Shown here piece after piece: positions 11,603 to 23,335 of a stretch of 54,000 bases of DNA. Source of the stretch: Cryptomeria japonica (taxonomy: Eukaryota; Streptophyta; Pinopsida; Cupressales; Cupressaceae); NCBI RefSeq assembly GCF_030272615.1, contig NC_081415.1, forward strand, positions 422,064,757-422,118,756, read 5' to 3'. Both the position numbers and the translations under genes were made by a program. Numbering within the stretch: the first letter of the stretch is position 1; each line of letters starts with the position of its first letter. The notes below the pieces were generated by a model. That model was not told the DNA's origin and did no database searches. It worked only from the letters and a program-made list of their open reading frames with translations.

Positions 11603-12807
11603 TGATGAATACTAAGAGGGGGGGTGAATTAGTATACCAAAAAATACTGAACTCAAACACTTTATCAGTCTAGCAGTAAACTGGTATAACAGTTTAACTA
11701 ACAAATCGGTTAACACAAATGCAAACCAAATAGCAAGTAAGGCATTCACCCATAGAAGCACAATCACCATAACACAAGATTTTGACGTGGAAACCCAAAT
11801 GGGAAAAACCATGGTGAGATGAAACTCACAAGTAACTATCTGCAGAATAGTAACCAGACCAGTTAAGGTCATACAATGTTCTTTACCAGAACAGATCCTG
11901 TTAGGAATCTCAATCTCTGTTAGGAGATAAGTCTGATTAAAGACTACCTTGTGAGAGGATTTCAAATCCACAGATGTGAATCACCTTGTTAGAGGATTTA
12001 CAAAGCCTTTTCTGGGCCTACCCGGTTAAGGGTTTCTGACTTGTCAAAGATGTGAGTAATCAACAAGTGAATGATCTAGCAAATGGCACAGTCTACTTGA
12101 TTAGATCCAGGTAGCTCATTGCTAATGCATTTCAGCATTACTTCAATCTTCAGTAAATCCACACTCTGTTACAGCACACAGACTTGATCTTCTCTGTTAA
12201 GATCGCATATACAAGAATTCATCAACCACCAAAAACCCTAACAACTACACTCCTAAAACCCTAGACATGATGTCCTTGAAAGGAATCTAATTTCATGTCG
12301 GTCCAATAGGATTACATTGCAAGTCCCTAGGTTCAGTGTATCTAGACACATTTGGTAACACGGCACAAAATCACCGTCAAAGTGTTGGTGGATGGTAACT
12401 CATCACAAAAATATACCTGTTGGTAACTCATCACGGAGTATTACCGGTTTATACAACTTTACCGATTACCGGTTGGTAACTCAGAGTAATATCGGTTTAA
12501 CTATTAAATAGATTACTGGTTTGACAAAAATGAACTCTAGGAAAATGATAACTGTAGCTTTTAGTTCCTTTGTTTCGTTCTACTTGAGATCCTCGAACCA
12601 CTCGAGGTCTTCATCCCGCTTGAGATCTTCAAGCTGCTTGAGATCGGTAAACACTTTCTGCAAAACACTGATAGTCTAAAGACTACAACATAATATCGGT
12701 TTGGAACAAATACCGGTTGAGCATAATTCATACATTCAAAAAGTGATCTCACAACAAGTGTGTGTCCATCAATGACAATCACAACATAATCATCAAAAAT
12801 GCCAACA
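11603..12807 (-). repeat. 5' LTR of the nested element
   Basis: A 1205-bp copy of the repeat at 5034-6241, with scattered substitutions and small indels. Next to the primer-binding site, so this is the 5' LTR and would hold the promoter. It is followed by the second AAAGC. Confidence 0.92.
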
Positions 12808-12812
12808 AAAGC
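12808..12812. repeat. target-site duplication AAAGC, right copy
   Basis: Matches 5029-5033 exactly and marks the right edge of the nested insertion. Confidence 0.93.
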
Positions 12813-14975
12813 CGGAGTGAGAAAGCTCGTGCAGTTATGGTTGTCTGCATGGGATCAAAGGTACAACAACAGCCAGTATTGGCATTTTGAAGAATTCTTT
12901 GTTAAGACACCACAGTTGCACATAACTGGGGGGATTGGTACTATTTTTTGGATTATACTCAAATAAGGGTGTATGGGTTTGAAGGAAAACCCTATTTACT
13001 ACCTATCACGGTGCCTGATAGAGTGGCTTACCTTGAGATTGTTAGGCAATTGTCAATAGCCACTGCCAAACATTTGGCAGATCATGGAAAGCAGTCCATA
13101 GTGCCTGGGTTGTTGGTTTTCTCATATTTTATTGTCAAGAGTTCAAAGAGCTATGGCTTGTTGCAGAACAAGTTAATTTACTATAAAATGGTAGAGGGAG
13201 ATCCCAAGCCAAACTTTGATCTCTAAGGTTACATAAAGGAGGCAATAGCATCTCAAAAGTTGAAGGCTGGAGAGCACGTCCCATTGATGTCTGATGATTT
13301 CATAAGGAATATGGAAAGGTAGGAAGCCATTGAGAGAAGGATGAAATATGATAGAGTGTCCAGAGCATACGAGTGGAAACTTGGCCAAGGAAAGATAAAT
13401 GTAGGTATCATGAAAGGAATGGAGGACCCCTTGGCTAGAGCCGAAAAACTTATGGAACATGAGTTGGAAATTTTAGAGGGTGTTCCTGCATATGTTTTCA
13501 GGGACAGAAAATAGAGCATCGAGGATATAGAGCCTCTGGCACATATGTCTCCCTGATCTGTCTCTGAATCTATTCTAGATGATTCACCAAGGGAAGAGTA
13601 TCCACCTGGATACGGACACGATGAACAAATGAATCTAGCAACTGGCCAATATGACATCCTGGAAGTCAATGATGTCAGGCTCTTGGAGCATGAAGAGTTT
13701 ACTTCTGACAGTAATTTTATTCATACTAAGGAATTTAGTACATTCTTGTACCAGCACAAAGGGGCGTTAGTTAGGGCTAACACTGAAGGAAGAACTGAAG
13801 AAGAGATGCTTGGGATACTACAGGAGGAAGTGGACCGAGCCATGAAGGAGATGACGCCTGAGAGAGGAAGGTTGTTACTCAAGGATGCTAAGGTATTGAT
13901 ATACTCGGGATGGGATATGTGATCTACTCTATTGTTCAATGGTTTTTTAAACAAACAAGGGCCAGACAAGCAAATTATGTCTAAAGAGGTGGATAAGATC
14001 TTTATGGGATCATGATATGATCCTGATCAGAAAGCTCTTATGTTTTGGGCTCTGTATCCCAAGGAAAAAGGGCCCTTGCTCGTGGATACTGATCAAGCCT
14101 TTGGGCATCTAATGATCCAGCAGGCTGGGAAGACTGATCCTAGGGTTACTGCCCAACTGAATCTGGATGTGTCAAAACTCAATCAAGATCAGATTGAGTT
14201 TCTAGTCAGAGAGAACAATACTTATAAAGGATTGTATGAAAAGGCCAATGAGGAAGTACAACGGCTATAAGAGAGACTACTGCAGTAGAGCTCTGCTCCA
14301 AGCGTCGGTGGACTAGACATGGCACTTGAGACTGTCCGGAAGGTCATGGATTCTCTAACAGACACTATCTACTAGAAGACCAAGAGTGAGAAATTAGTCA
14401 AACAAGTGGAGAGTGTCTGACAGAAAATAAATAAATTGGTTAATGATATCATAGAGCACAAGTTCAAAACCATGTTGATACATGTGGATCAATATTGGAA
14501 AGTATATATTGGGACTGTCAAGGCTCACAAGGAGCATGAAAGACTAAAGGAACGATTGCAAGAGGTGATGAACACTATGGATACCATGACACCTGAAAAT
14601 AGGGCAGAGGAGATGGCATACTTGGAGAAGCATGATAGATATGCAGAAGCCTTGAGCAAAGATCTCCAAGCACTAGATGATGGGAGCATCTCACGAATGT
14701 TGACAATCTACAAGGAGGGAGAGTTGATATCACTAGAGAAATGGCGGAATGAGTTGGCTGGTATCAAAGAACGAACCATCTCAGGGTTGGATCGGGACAA
14801 AGATTTTGCTCCTACCATCAACCAGATAATCTTTGAGTATATCTCAATGGGTGAAGAATTGAAGAAGCGGAATGCTAACACCAAGGGCTATAGGGAGGAT
14901 GATTACATAAATTATTTAGGAATGCTTAACCTATTTTTGTTTAGCTTTGTCAAGAATGTACAAACAAATTGTTAA
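12808..14975 (+). pseudogene. Ty3 accessory (3') ORF, C-terminal part
   Basis: With the nested element and one AAAGC copy set aside, the frame of 4190-5033 continues here without a stop (GVRKLVQLWLSAWDQR). A frameshift near 12940 leads into YTQIRVYGFEGKPYLLP. More stops (13224, 13321, 13513, 13920 and others) break the rest. The downstream part has acidic and Glu/Lys-rich stretches, then a likely coiled coil (about 14160-14900) and a stop at 14973-14975. The box RVYGFEGKPYLLP matches RVGCFNGEPFMLP at about 17683-17721, direct evidence that the two accessory ORFs are related. Function unknown. Confidence 0.65.
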
Positions 14976-15047
14976 TGTTGGGAAGAGACATGACTCTTCG
15001 TGAGGGATAGGTTTTGTTCTCATTTATATGAGAGATTTTTGTCAAAA

Positions 15048-15917
15048 AAAAAAGGGGAGATATTCAAGGAATAGATGTACAATATACTCTGGCATTTTTT
15101 GTAACTTTGGAAACTCTATCAATATAATCAGCTATTTTTTTGCTTTACATATGTGTTGTGAGTTATTTATTTCAATTGGCAGTTGTTCTCTGATATTGTC
15201 TCATAGAAGATAAGGTTGCTTGTATCTTCCTAGTGAAGTTTATTTTCCTGTTGCTATTAATTTGAATAAAAGCCGTACTTGTGGATTGTAATTATTCCTT
15301 GTAAGTCTTCCTTTAATGGTCTCTTAAAGTAAGGGTTAAATTCATTCAAGCAAATTATAGCATAAGACTATTAAAATGGATCTTTTTGAGGAAAGGTAAC
15401 TGACACATCTACATGGGGTTGATTTAAAAATTGTCTCATAGAAGCATACAATAATTCCTCCTGAATTAATAGACTCTGTGGCCCAAACAAGAGGAAAGGC
15501 ACTGATCATTCATAAACAACAACTTTTTACCATATCAATTACCTTTACTTTAAAGCAATAGGAATAGTTGAGTAGGATAGATGGAATCAATTAGCAATAG
15601 TGTATACATATAAATTTCAATCACAAAGATCGAATAGCTTTCACAACAACAATCTTGAACTCATCTAAAAGCCACCTATCCTAGGAACCTATGCCATTCT
15701 GAGATAGTGAAAAATTTAGATCAAGATACTCAACCTGCTATAAAAGGCATTAGTCATCAAAAATGACTAGTGAATAGGTATACCTGCCTAGGTCTTGCAG
15801 AGCCTAAAGTGAGGGAGTTAGTAACCAAATGGGTTCACTCTATAAGTTGGCCATGTCAATTGGAGGGTTTGATCATAGGAGTTGGAATTTTATTAGAACT
15901 TATCATTGAATGGTGGA
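15048..15917 (+). repeat. possible 3' LTR of the Ty3 element (limits unclear)
   Basis: This stretch follows the A10GGGGAGA tract and contains an AATAAAA-like signal near 15265 and no reading frame. It is placed where the 3' LTR should be. Neither a TG start nor a CA end can be fixed from one copy, and it may be truncated or fused with the palindrome array that follows. Confidence 0.3.
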
Positions 15918-16530
15918 ATTCAGGTTCATCAACCTGAATACCCATCTTTATCTTCCCTCTATTTCGATAGCATTTTAAGATTGTGCACCAAAATCTTGGT
16001 GTTGTTCGGGCTCATCGGCTCGAACAACACCACGTTCATGGTGTTGCCCAATTAGGTGAACCCAAGAAGCACTCGAGTTATTCCTTTGCGTTTTGCATCG
16101 AAGGTAGGGTTCAAGTTCATAAACCCGAACCACACCAATCTTTGGTGGAGTTCGAGTTTACGAACCCACACCCCACCTTACCACTCAACCAATGCTAAGT
16201 GTAAGGCGGACCTACAAGTCCGCCCTACACTGTGAACACAATTCTTAGTGTAAGGCGGGTTTACGAATCCACTTTGCACTTTGTTTGTCCCTCTTTGGTG
16301 TAAGTCCGACCTACACCAACTTTTCCTTCCACTTTATAAGTGTAGTTCGTACCTACGGGTCTGACCTATGCCTATAGCAAGTCTTTCCCCAGGTATAATT
16401 CAAGTCTATCAACCCAATCTGCACCTTTGAACCACACTTAGCCTTAAGTTTAATTTGGGCCAACAAACCCAAATTGCACCAATTTCACACACATGTAAAC
16501 AGGGTTCGTAGGCCCGATTTACACTTGTTC
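15918..16530. repeat. array of about eleven imperfect palindromes
   Basis: Short inverted repeats follow one another every 40-60 bases. The clearest are 15918-15939 (ATTCAGGTT, loop CATC), 15998-16031 (14-bp arms GGTGTTGTTCGGGC with one mismatch), 16108-16131, 16199-16230 (13-bp arms GTGTAAGGCGGAC, one mismatch), 16247-16280, 16295-16319 (arms TTGGTGTAAGTC, one mismatch) and 16452-16475 (arms AATTTGGG). Centres share a GTTYAYNAAC-like core. At 16247-16280 all arm mismatches are transitions, as expected from decay of a once perfect hairpin. Confidence 0.75.
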
Positions 16531-16615
16531 TATCATGATGCAATGACGATTTTAGTAACCCTAATATCATCAAATGCGGCATATGCATGATCTTGTTTCC
16601 TTCAAAATGATCAAG

Positions 16616-19600
16616 ATGGTTAATGATCATTCATCTCAATTACTGATGATTTCTCTATGCTATGGTGTTATTCCCATACAGATGATAGAACCATCTCCAA
16701 TCAAGAGGGTCATGAAGTTCAAGAAGCAAAATCCGCATCCGGTCTTCCCTCCGTCAGTGTCTTTTAATATTAATCACATAAGGGACACTGAAATAGGGCA
16801 TGTGGACCTTGCAAACTTCCTCAAAAGAATTGAGCAGCCACCTTCATTCTATAAGATGGAGCCCACCATCAACAATGGTATTCATCTGGTCTCAACATTT
16901 TCTATGTCTGCTCAAGATCCTGATTTTGTTATGGCAGCTACAAGTCAATTTGATCCTGTTAGCAGGAGCGTGAAGGATACAAGTGGCAAAAAGGTAATCA
17001 AACTTGATGAATACTTCTTTGACACTATCTTCAAGTGTCCAAGCATTGAAAAGTATTATGATATCACCATGCAGTCATCACAAGCTTACTATGACAGGAA
17101 TTTGGATGTGTAGGAAGAATATGAATGACAATTGGTTGAACACCTCAAGGGATACAATTTCCAAGTGGCCAAAAACCTTTCCTAGAAGTGATCTTATTGA
17201 AGAGGTTAATGAATTGGTTACTCTCCTAAGCAGGGTGAAAGGGATTCCTACTTCAAACAACTATTATGAATGGATGTATCAGTACATCCATGTCATTAGG
17301 TAGAACAAGGAGAAGATATTTTGGGGGAAGCAAATAAGTGATGCCATATGTGAGCAACTCACCAAAGTACCAACTTCTCTCAAGTTCTACATGACGTCCT
17401 ATCTAGTATATGCAACAACTTCTATGAGGCATTTCCCAAGTATGTCTACATCAAGAGACAAGAGGCAAGTTTTTGTATATGAGTACTATTCCCAGTTGGT
17501 ATTTAACAATAGTTTCTTGATCATTTTCGAAGAGTGAATGATGCATTATTTGGTTATCACATGTCCATGTTAAACAAAGATTTATGCAACAAAAGAGTGG
17601 TAGACCATGCATGGGAAGCAGTGAACAAATACAGATGTATGTTCCTACAAGTCCCTACCTTTACCTATCTCAGGGTAGGATGCTTCAATGGTGAACCTTT
17701 TATGCTCCCAAGGTATCCCTCTAATAAAATTGTCTTGATGGAATTAGCTCGTCAGATGGTGGTGGTACATGAGGCAAATCCAGTTCACACAAAATGGGTA
17801 CAAAGTTCTCATTGAATATTGGTAGGTACTGTATCAACTCAATCTTCAAGGCCAGGGCAATGGAAGAAGAGATGAGGAGAGTAACTATGAAATTATTCAA
17901 GGCAAGGAGAGATTTTGATTACAAAGGGATTCAAGGAACAAGTTGAAGAAAGCATATGTTCATGTACACTATATTGAAGACATCTGGGTTGATTGCAGAG
18001 TAGAGCATGATATCAGGAAGCTTAATTATTGTTGGCTCACATTGGACCAAATTTGAGAATTTGACCTTGTAGATATCCCAAATGATCTTGAAGAGGATGG
18101 TAATATTTAGACCTTACCTATGTAGAAAATAAGGTTCCATCTACACCATTATCGCTCATTCAATGGTCATAAAAAGATTCAATTTTCATCAGAGATAGAT
18201 TCGAGAGTATTATTGTGAATACTAATGTTTGGCTTTCAAGCAACGGAATCCAATTGAATCCTTTCTCTACCGGTTCTAATGATGATACAACTGGACCTGT
18301 TGGTAAGAGGTCAGAGATCAAAATAAAGAATAAACAAGATCCTACCACTCCTCAAAAGGATTCAAAGTTGAAATTCACGATTGGGGCTAACAAAGGAAAA
18401 GTCCAAGGAGAACCATTTGTTTCAAATGTTCAGGAGGCAAAAGAGTTTGAGGAACAAGGTGAGAATTTGGATGATGAACATCTTGATCTAAAACCTATTG
18501 ATGTAGACCAACTTGAAGGTGAGGAGGAGGATAATGAAGAGGTGGATGATAAATATGATGAAGGACTACCACAATCTTCCAAGACTTCTCAGTCAGATAA
18601 GTCTCATGAGTCCCTACCCCGGGTATCTCTTTCTTATTTCACCATAGTTCATGCTCCTGTTTCTACCGTTGAATCAAAACCTTTTGGATCTACTGTCACT
18701 TGTGTCACTCTTGGTACAATTGTCATAGTTCTTCCACTAGTACTAGTGAGTCTTCTTTAGATACCCCACATGACAATATTGAGAATTTTTTGGCTACCTT
18801 TCCTAATTTGTCTAAGGTGTTAGCCACCATATTGGATGATTTTTATAAATTCATGACAGAGACTGGCCCTAGACCTAATGAGTCATCTCTTGATAATCCT
18901 CCCATCATTATAACCACAACATCACCTATTGTAGCTACTACTTCTCAGGGACAAATAGATCCATCTCAAGCTTTAGTCACAAATATTGATGATGATTCTT
19001 CCTTACCACCATGGTTGTTCTCAAATTCTACTAAGAGGAAGAAACAAGTTGTTTCTCCAGATGATTTTGGTTTTATTCAACTCATCTCCACCAAGTCTAA
19101 GACTACCAAGAAAACCAAGACCATACCAAGGGTGAAGGTGGATAAAGCTAGAAACAAATATGCAGAGATTGTCATTCCTCCTCCTGATAAAGACATTGAT
19201 CAGATCTAGGACTCAAACTATATTATCGACAAGGTTGAATTAGGCAAACAAACTCATGATTCTACCACAGAACATATCCAAATAGCTTTGGATGCCCTTG
19301 TTTCTAACTATGATAAAGACAAAATCAAGAAGGATAATCTCAAAGCAAAGGTTGAGAATCTCACTACTATGCTAATCAAGTTGATTAAGTCTTCAAAATA
19401 TATTGAACCAATGACTTCATCACTAGAGTAACATGTTATGAAGAGAGGCGAGCAAGAAGCTTCAAGGAGCAGAGTAGTGGGTGAATGGATGGATAGAATT
19501 TTTAGCCAAGGTACACGCCTCCTGAGTTTAGTGGTTACCTTAGTCAACAATCTTGATTCTATGAGAACTGAGATGGATAACACCATAGAACTCTTCTCCC

Positions 19601-20031
19601 AAGAGTTGGAAACATAGGAGAAGGATTTTGATGCATGGTTGAAACTTGAAGATTTTGACTCAGATGATCTTGTGCAAAATGGTGTCATTCCTTCTTGTGA
19701 TATGTATGTTGAGCAGTGAGAGGCATTAGAGAATCAAATAAATACCCTAGAGTGGCTTATCAAAGATATGAGAAAGGCTCAAAAGGAATGCACAGATAAA
19801 AAGAAAGAGATTGTTAATAAGATATCGGAAATTCCTTGTAATTTCCTTAATGAAAATCAGAAAACACTAGATGTGGATATGATCATCAAAGAGTTTAGTT
19901 CATTATTAACTATCGAAATTGAGAGAGAGGACTTCTCTTTGTCCTCTATTGAAAAATTGGTTGATCTACAGTTCGTTCTAGATTTTTTGGATTCTCTTCT
20001 AAAGAAACATAAGAAATATTGTGTTATTTAG
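16616..20031 (+). pseudogene. second accessory ORF of the same family, decayed
   Basis: The reading starts near ATG 16616. The globular part has AATSQFDPVSRSVKD (about 16935-16980), FYMTSYLVYATTSM (about 17380-17420) and RVGCFNGEPFMLP (about 17683-17721), each with a counterpart in the Ty3 accessory ORF. An acidic linker with KPIDVDQLEGEEEDNEEVDD (about 18490-18550) parallels MEPIDVDALNDEDV of the nested element. A Ser/Thr/Pro-rich stretch follows, then a coiled-coil region (19200-20030) to TAG 20029-20031. Frameshifts near 17180, 17530, 17815 and 18740 and many stops show it is dead. No pol precedes it, so it is either the 3' end of a truncated LTR element or a pol-less element. Confidence 0.6.
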
Positions 20032-20142
20032 GAGATTCTATTACATGAGTTAATGTCATCACCAGTCATACTTAGGGACCCGATGAAGCTCAAATGAAGG
20101 TTGTTCTATAAAAGCTTTAATAATTCCAAGAACAAGATAAAC

Positions 20143-21211
20143 ATGGAGATAAAGACACTTAGATTATTTTATGCTTTTCCAGTGGCATTTTGTAATTCCA
20201 ATCAACACCTTAAGTGTCATTTCTTATACGCTCTAGTACACATGTAGGACTGCACATGTCCTAAGTCAAAAAGGTCTCTACTTTTGACTTAGTCACAATT
20301 AATTATAACTTTTCCTATTTTTGTGCATCATCCCTCTTCTATATATATGAGGGATCTCATTTTAATAAGGATCTTTTTCCATCTTTTTGCCAAGACATCG
20401 AAATTCTGCAAAATTGAAAAACTATTTAAGACTTTGATCTTGTAGTGTATTCAAGAAAGTTTAATCAAAGAAGAAAAGAAGTTGCATCCAATATTTGTCT
20501 TGGGACTACTTTATTGTGTGAGGGAATGTTCTTATGTCATTCTTGTCTACTTTCTTTGAGTTTAAATCTTGCATTGTGAAAAGTATTTGAGTTAGAAGAG
20601 GTTAAGTAAAATATTGTAAACTTTGTTTTATGATATCTAACTCGAAAAGTTTGTATTAAGAGGATAATAAGGTGAAGTCTTTGTGCTTTGTTGAGCTATC
20701 TTGTTAGAGTAGAAAGTTTTATGATATACTTGGAAGACTTTGTGCTTACAATATATCAACATTTGGGTTACAGTTGTTAATAGGACTTAAGTATTTAAAG
20801 AAATCTTTGAGTTCTTTTGTATACAAAAGACCTATCCCTTAAGTCATTTTCCGAAAAGGAAGCAATGGAAGGCTTTGTACTTTCACGGACACTTTGCTTT
20901 CAATTAGTATAGATCTTAAAATTACTGTAAGTTAGAATTGTTTTATTTAAAAAAGAAAAAGAGAAATTTGTTCTAAATAAAGAACTGGATAAAACTTGTT
21001 CTGAAAAAAGAAATAAGTTGATGTATCATCTTGGATTAGTGTAAAGTTAACAAGTAGATTTATAATAGATAGAGATTGCAGTAGAAAGGGGGAGCCTTCC
21101 CTTATAAATAGGAGAGGTTGTATCTTGCTTTCTAAGAGGTATTATCTCATGTATTGTTGTGAAGCTCACATTTTGTAAGCCTCCACGAGTTTACAAAATT
21201 TTCACTCAACA
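20143..21211 (+). repeat. candidate 3' LTR with TATA box
   Basis: It follows the coiled-coil ORF after a short purine-rich stretch (AACATGGAGAT, about 20132-20142). It holds a perfect 11-bp inverted repeat (20261-20292), a TATA box at 20339-20348 and a second TATA-like TTATAAATAG near 21102. A CA end before 21212 is possible. With only one copy the limits are guesses. Confidence 0.4.
20330..20355 (+). promoter_or_regulatory. TATA box within a small inverted repeat
   Basis: CTATATATATGAGGG contains a strong TATA motif. The flanks ATCCCTC and GAGGGAT form 7-bp arms, with the TATA motif in the loop. Confidence 0.5.
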
Positions 21212-21807
21212 GTTCTTAAGAATTAAAAAAAAATGATGTTATGTAATTTTTATGGCTAGTGAAGCACAACCATTTCTTAATGGAATTCTTTTTATATGTT
21301 GATGTTGGTTTCCTTACTTAACAATGGCAAATGCTCCCTAATGCACTTACAAATTTCAAATTTTAACAGTTTTTTTGGTCTATAAAATTTGACCATCTAT
21401 TATTTCTTATTTTAAATCTTAGATCAATGTTATGGCTACTAAAAACCTCTACATTTATTTAAAAGAGCTAAGTTGTTGCATTGTGCTTTCATTAAAGATA
21501 GTAAGAACATTAAGGGTTAAATACTCATGATATTGGATTTATTTTCATTTATTAATAAATACAATTTGACATTTAGTTTTTTAAATTTTATTTTATTTTT
21601 TTGTCAAAATAAAAACATAATTTTAGCTAATAGCAAAAAAAATTGAAACATGTGATACATTTGCACCATCCTATGAAAAATAGTCAAGTAAAAACATGTC
21701 AATATATATTTTTAGTGATGCTAATTTATGATGATCATTTGAATTGTTTTATGATAACATTAAATTCCATAAATGAATTAAAATACCCCTTCACGTATAT
21801 TTACTAT
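21212..21807. other. AT-rich spacer
   Basis: About 600 bases between a candidate LTR end and a LINE fragment. I see no gene or repeat structure here. Confidence 0.5.
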
Positions 21808-22681
21808 CCTTGATCCTCCATCAGGGTCTGCAGTTTGGAACTTCATGATGGACTCTAGGAATGTGATTACTAGATACTTATCGTGGCAAGTACATAGTGG
21901 CAAAGAAGTCAACTTTTGGCATGATTCATGGAGTGGTCTCCCTCTTAATATTGAGGAGTCCCTAGTAGATGTGATCCCTATATTTACTACTCACTGGGGT
22001 TCTCACCTTTATGATTACATAGATGATCTTGAGAAGCCTTCAAATCGTGTCATTTGGAAGAAGCCAGCTCTACTCCCAATCTCCTCGGGTCAAAGGGTAA
22101 AATTTTCTTTGATTCTCAAGAACCGCATTATCTTTATCTCTAATGGTTTGGACAAATTGATATGGTGCCCTGCAAAGAATGGAAAGTACTCTATCAAGGA
22201 AGGGTATAAGGCAATTCATCAAATGTCTATTCAATCCTATTCACAAAGAGCCTACAATTTCTGTAGGAACAACAGTGTTCTTCCCAAGGCAGGGATGTTT
22301 GCTTGGTTTGCTCTACATAAGAGAATACTCACTAGTGAGAGACTTGTTAAATTGAATATTGCACATCCATTTGCGTGTGTACTTTGTGGTGAACACAGTG
22401 AAACGTTAGATCATCTCCTCCTCCAATGTGATTTTTCTCACTATTGTTGGATGTTTGTGCTTGATAAGCTTTCCTTTAGCAACCCTCTTCCAGATAATGT
22501 ATGGGATTTGTTCCAGTCATGGCTAGTCTTATACTCATCCTCTCTTTTTTCATGTATTTGGAAAGTGATCCCATCCATAGTAGTATGGTCACTTTGGTGG
22601 GAAATAAATAAGCGTATTTTTAGAAAGCAAATATCTCCTCTTTCTGATGTTTTCAATTATATTGAAAAATCAGTATCATAA
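21808..22681 (+). pseudogene. LINE ORF2 zinc-binding (zf-RVT) region
   Basis: About 290 codons open from 21808 to TAA 22679-22681. VHSGKEVNFWHDSWSG is the block typical of the segment after plant LINE RT. CVLCGEHSETLDHLLLQC gives the Cys-Cys-His-Cys pattern of zf-RVT, followed by Trp-rich helices (WSLWWEINKRIF). The gene lacks its RT and endonuclease parts through 5' truncation. Confidence 0.85.
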
Positions 22682-23335
22682 CTGGTTAATGCTCATGTTT
22701 CAAATCAATTCAATTCAAATAGGGAATTTACTTCTTGGGATGGTCAAGTTATTAATTGCTGGAAGGGCATCTCTATTCCTGTATCACCTTGTCTTCCGAG
22801 AGTGAGAACTAGTAAAATTGATAGAAATAAAGTGAAATGGTGTCCTCCGGATTCAATGCATTTCAAATTAAATTTTGATGGCTCCTCTAAAGGGAACCTA
22901 GGTGATGAAGGGATAGGAGTATGCATAAGGGATCACACAGGATGTGTTTTTGCTTTGAAATCTGCTTTTATTTCACCGGGTACTAACAACTTTGCAGAGG
23001 CATATGCTTTACTTGAAGGTATTCTACTAGTAAAAAAATTGAACATCTCTTATATTCACATTGAAGGCGATTCAGCTATTATTATCAACGCTTGCATAAA
23101 GAGAAATATTGATAATTTGCAGATAAGATATTTACTTGAACAAGCATGAACACTAATTGATACATTTACAAACTTCACCATTTCACATGTGTATAGAGAA
23201 GGGAACCGGGTTGCAGATCATTTGGCAAATATGGGAAGTTCCAAGGAGGAACTTAATATGATGGGTCTAAATTGTGATTTCGATTATTATCCAATTCTTA
23301 AGGGGAAAATTTTGGAGGATATGGGTACAGGATAA
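22682..23335 (+). pseudogene. LINE ORF2 RNase H domain
   Basis: RVT_3-type RNase H degrades RNA in RNA/DNA hybrids. Catalytic acids are visible: D in NFDGSSKGN (about 22874), E in NFAEAYALLEG (about 22990), D in EGDSAI (about 23070) and D in NRVADHLAN (about 23206-23232). A TGA at 23147-23149 interrupts the frame between the third and fourth. Confidence 0.85.

Larger units (their letters stand above)
5034..12807 (-). mobile_element. non-autonomous LTR retrotransposon (SIRE/copia-like signals), pol absent
   Basis: The 7774-bp unit has two LTRs of about 1.2 kb, TG...CA ends and a perfect 5-bp duplication. Read on the minus strand, the order is 5' LTR, tRNA-iMet primer site, coiled-coil gag fragment, four CCHC zinc knuckles, a roughly 1090-codon accessory ORF, polypurine tract, 3' LTR. 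I found no protease, integrase, RT or RNase H motif anywhere inside. LTRs beginning TGTTGGCA after AAAGGGGGAGA, an iMet primer and a large 3' ORF are known features of SIRE/Maximus copia elements, so I infer a deletion derivative or parasite of such an element. Several stops and at least two frameshifts show decay. Confidence 0.88.
1..15060 (+). mobile_element. Ty3-type LTR retrotransposon, 3' portion, interrupted by a nested element
   Basis: The element runs in from the left edge, so its 5' LTR and gag are outside the window. It holds pol (RT, RNase H, integrase; 3-2872), a spacer, a small ORF (3235-3657) and a long accessory ORF (4117-5033 and 12808-14975). A purine-rich tract (A10 then GGGGAGA, about 15038-15058) follows and would suit a polypurine tract before the 3' LTR. 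Domain order RT-RNase H-integrase is diagnostic of Ty3-type elements, and the long region after pol points to the Athila/Tat branch. Bases 5034-12807 belong to a younger opposite-strand insertion. Many stops and frameshifts show that it is dead. The exact 3' LTR limits cannot be set without the 5' copy. Confidence 0.85.

Noticed and set aside
15918-16530. CRISPR-like array
   Set aside because: Units are palindromes of differing sequence without identical repeats and regular spacers, and the DNA is eukaryotic.
16409-16630. Antisense ORF over the palindrome array
   Set aside because: It is a by-product of the inverted repeats; no protein-like features.
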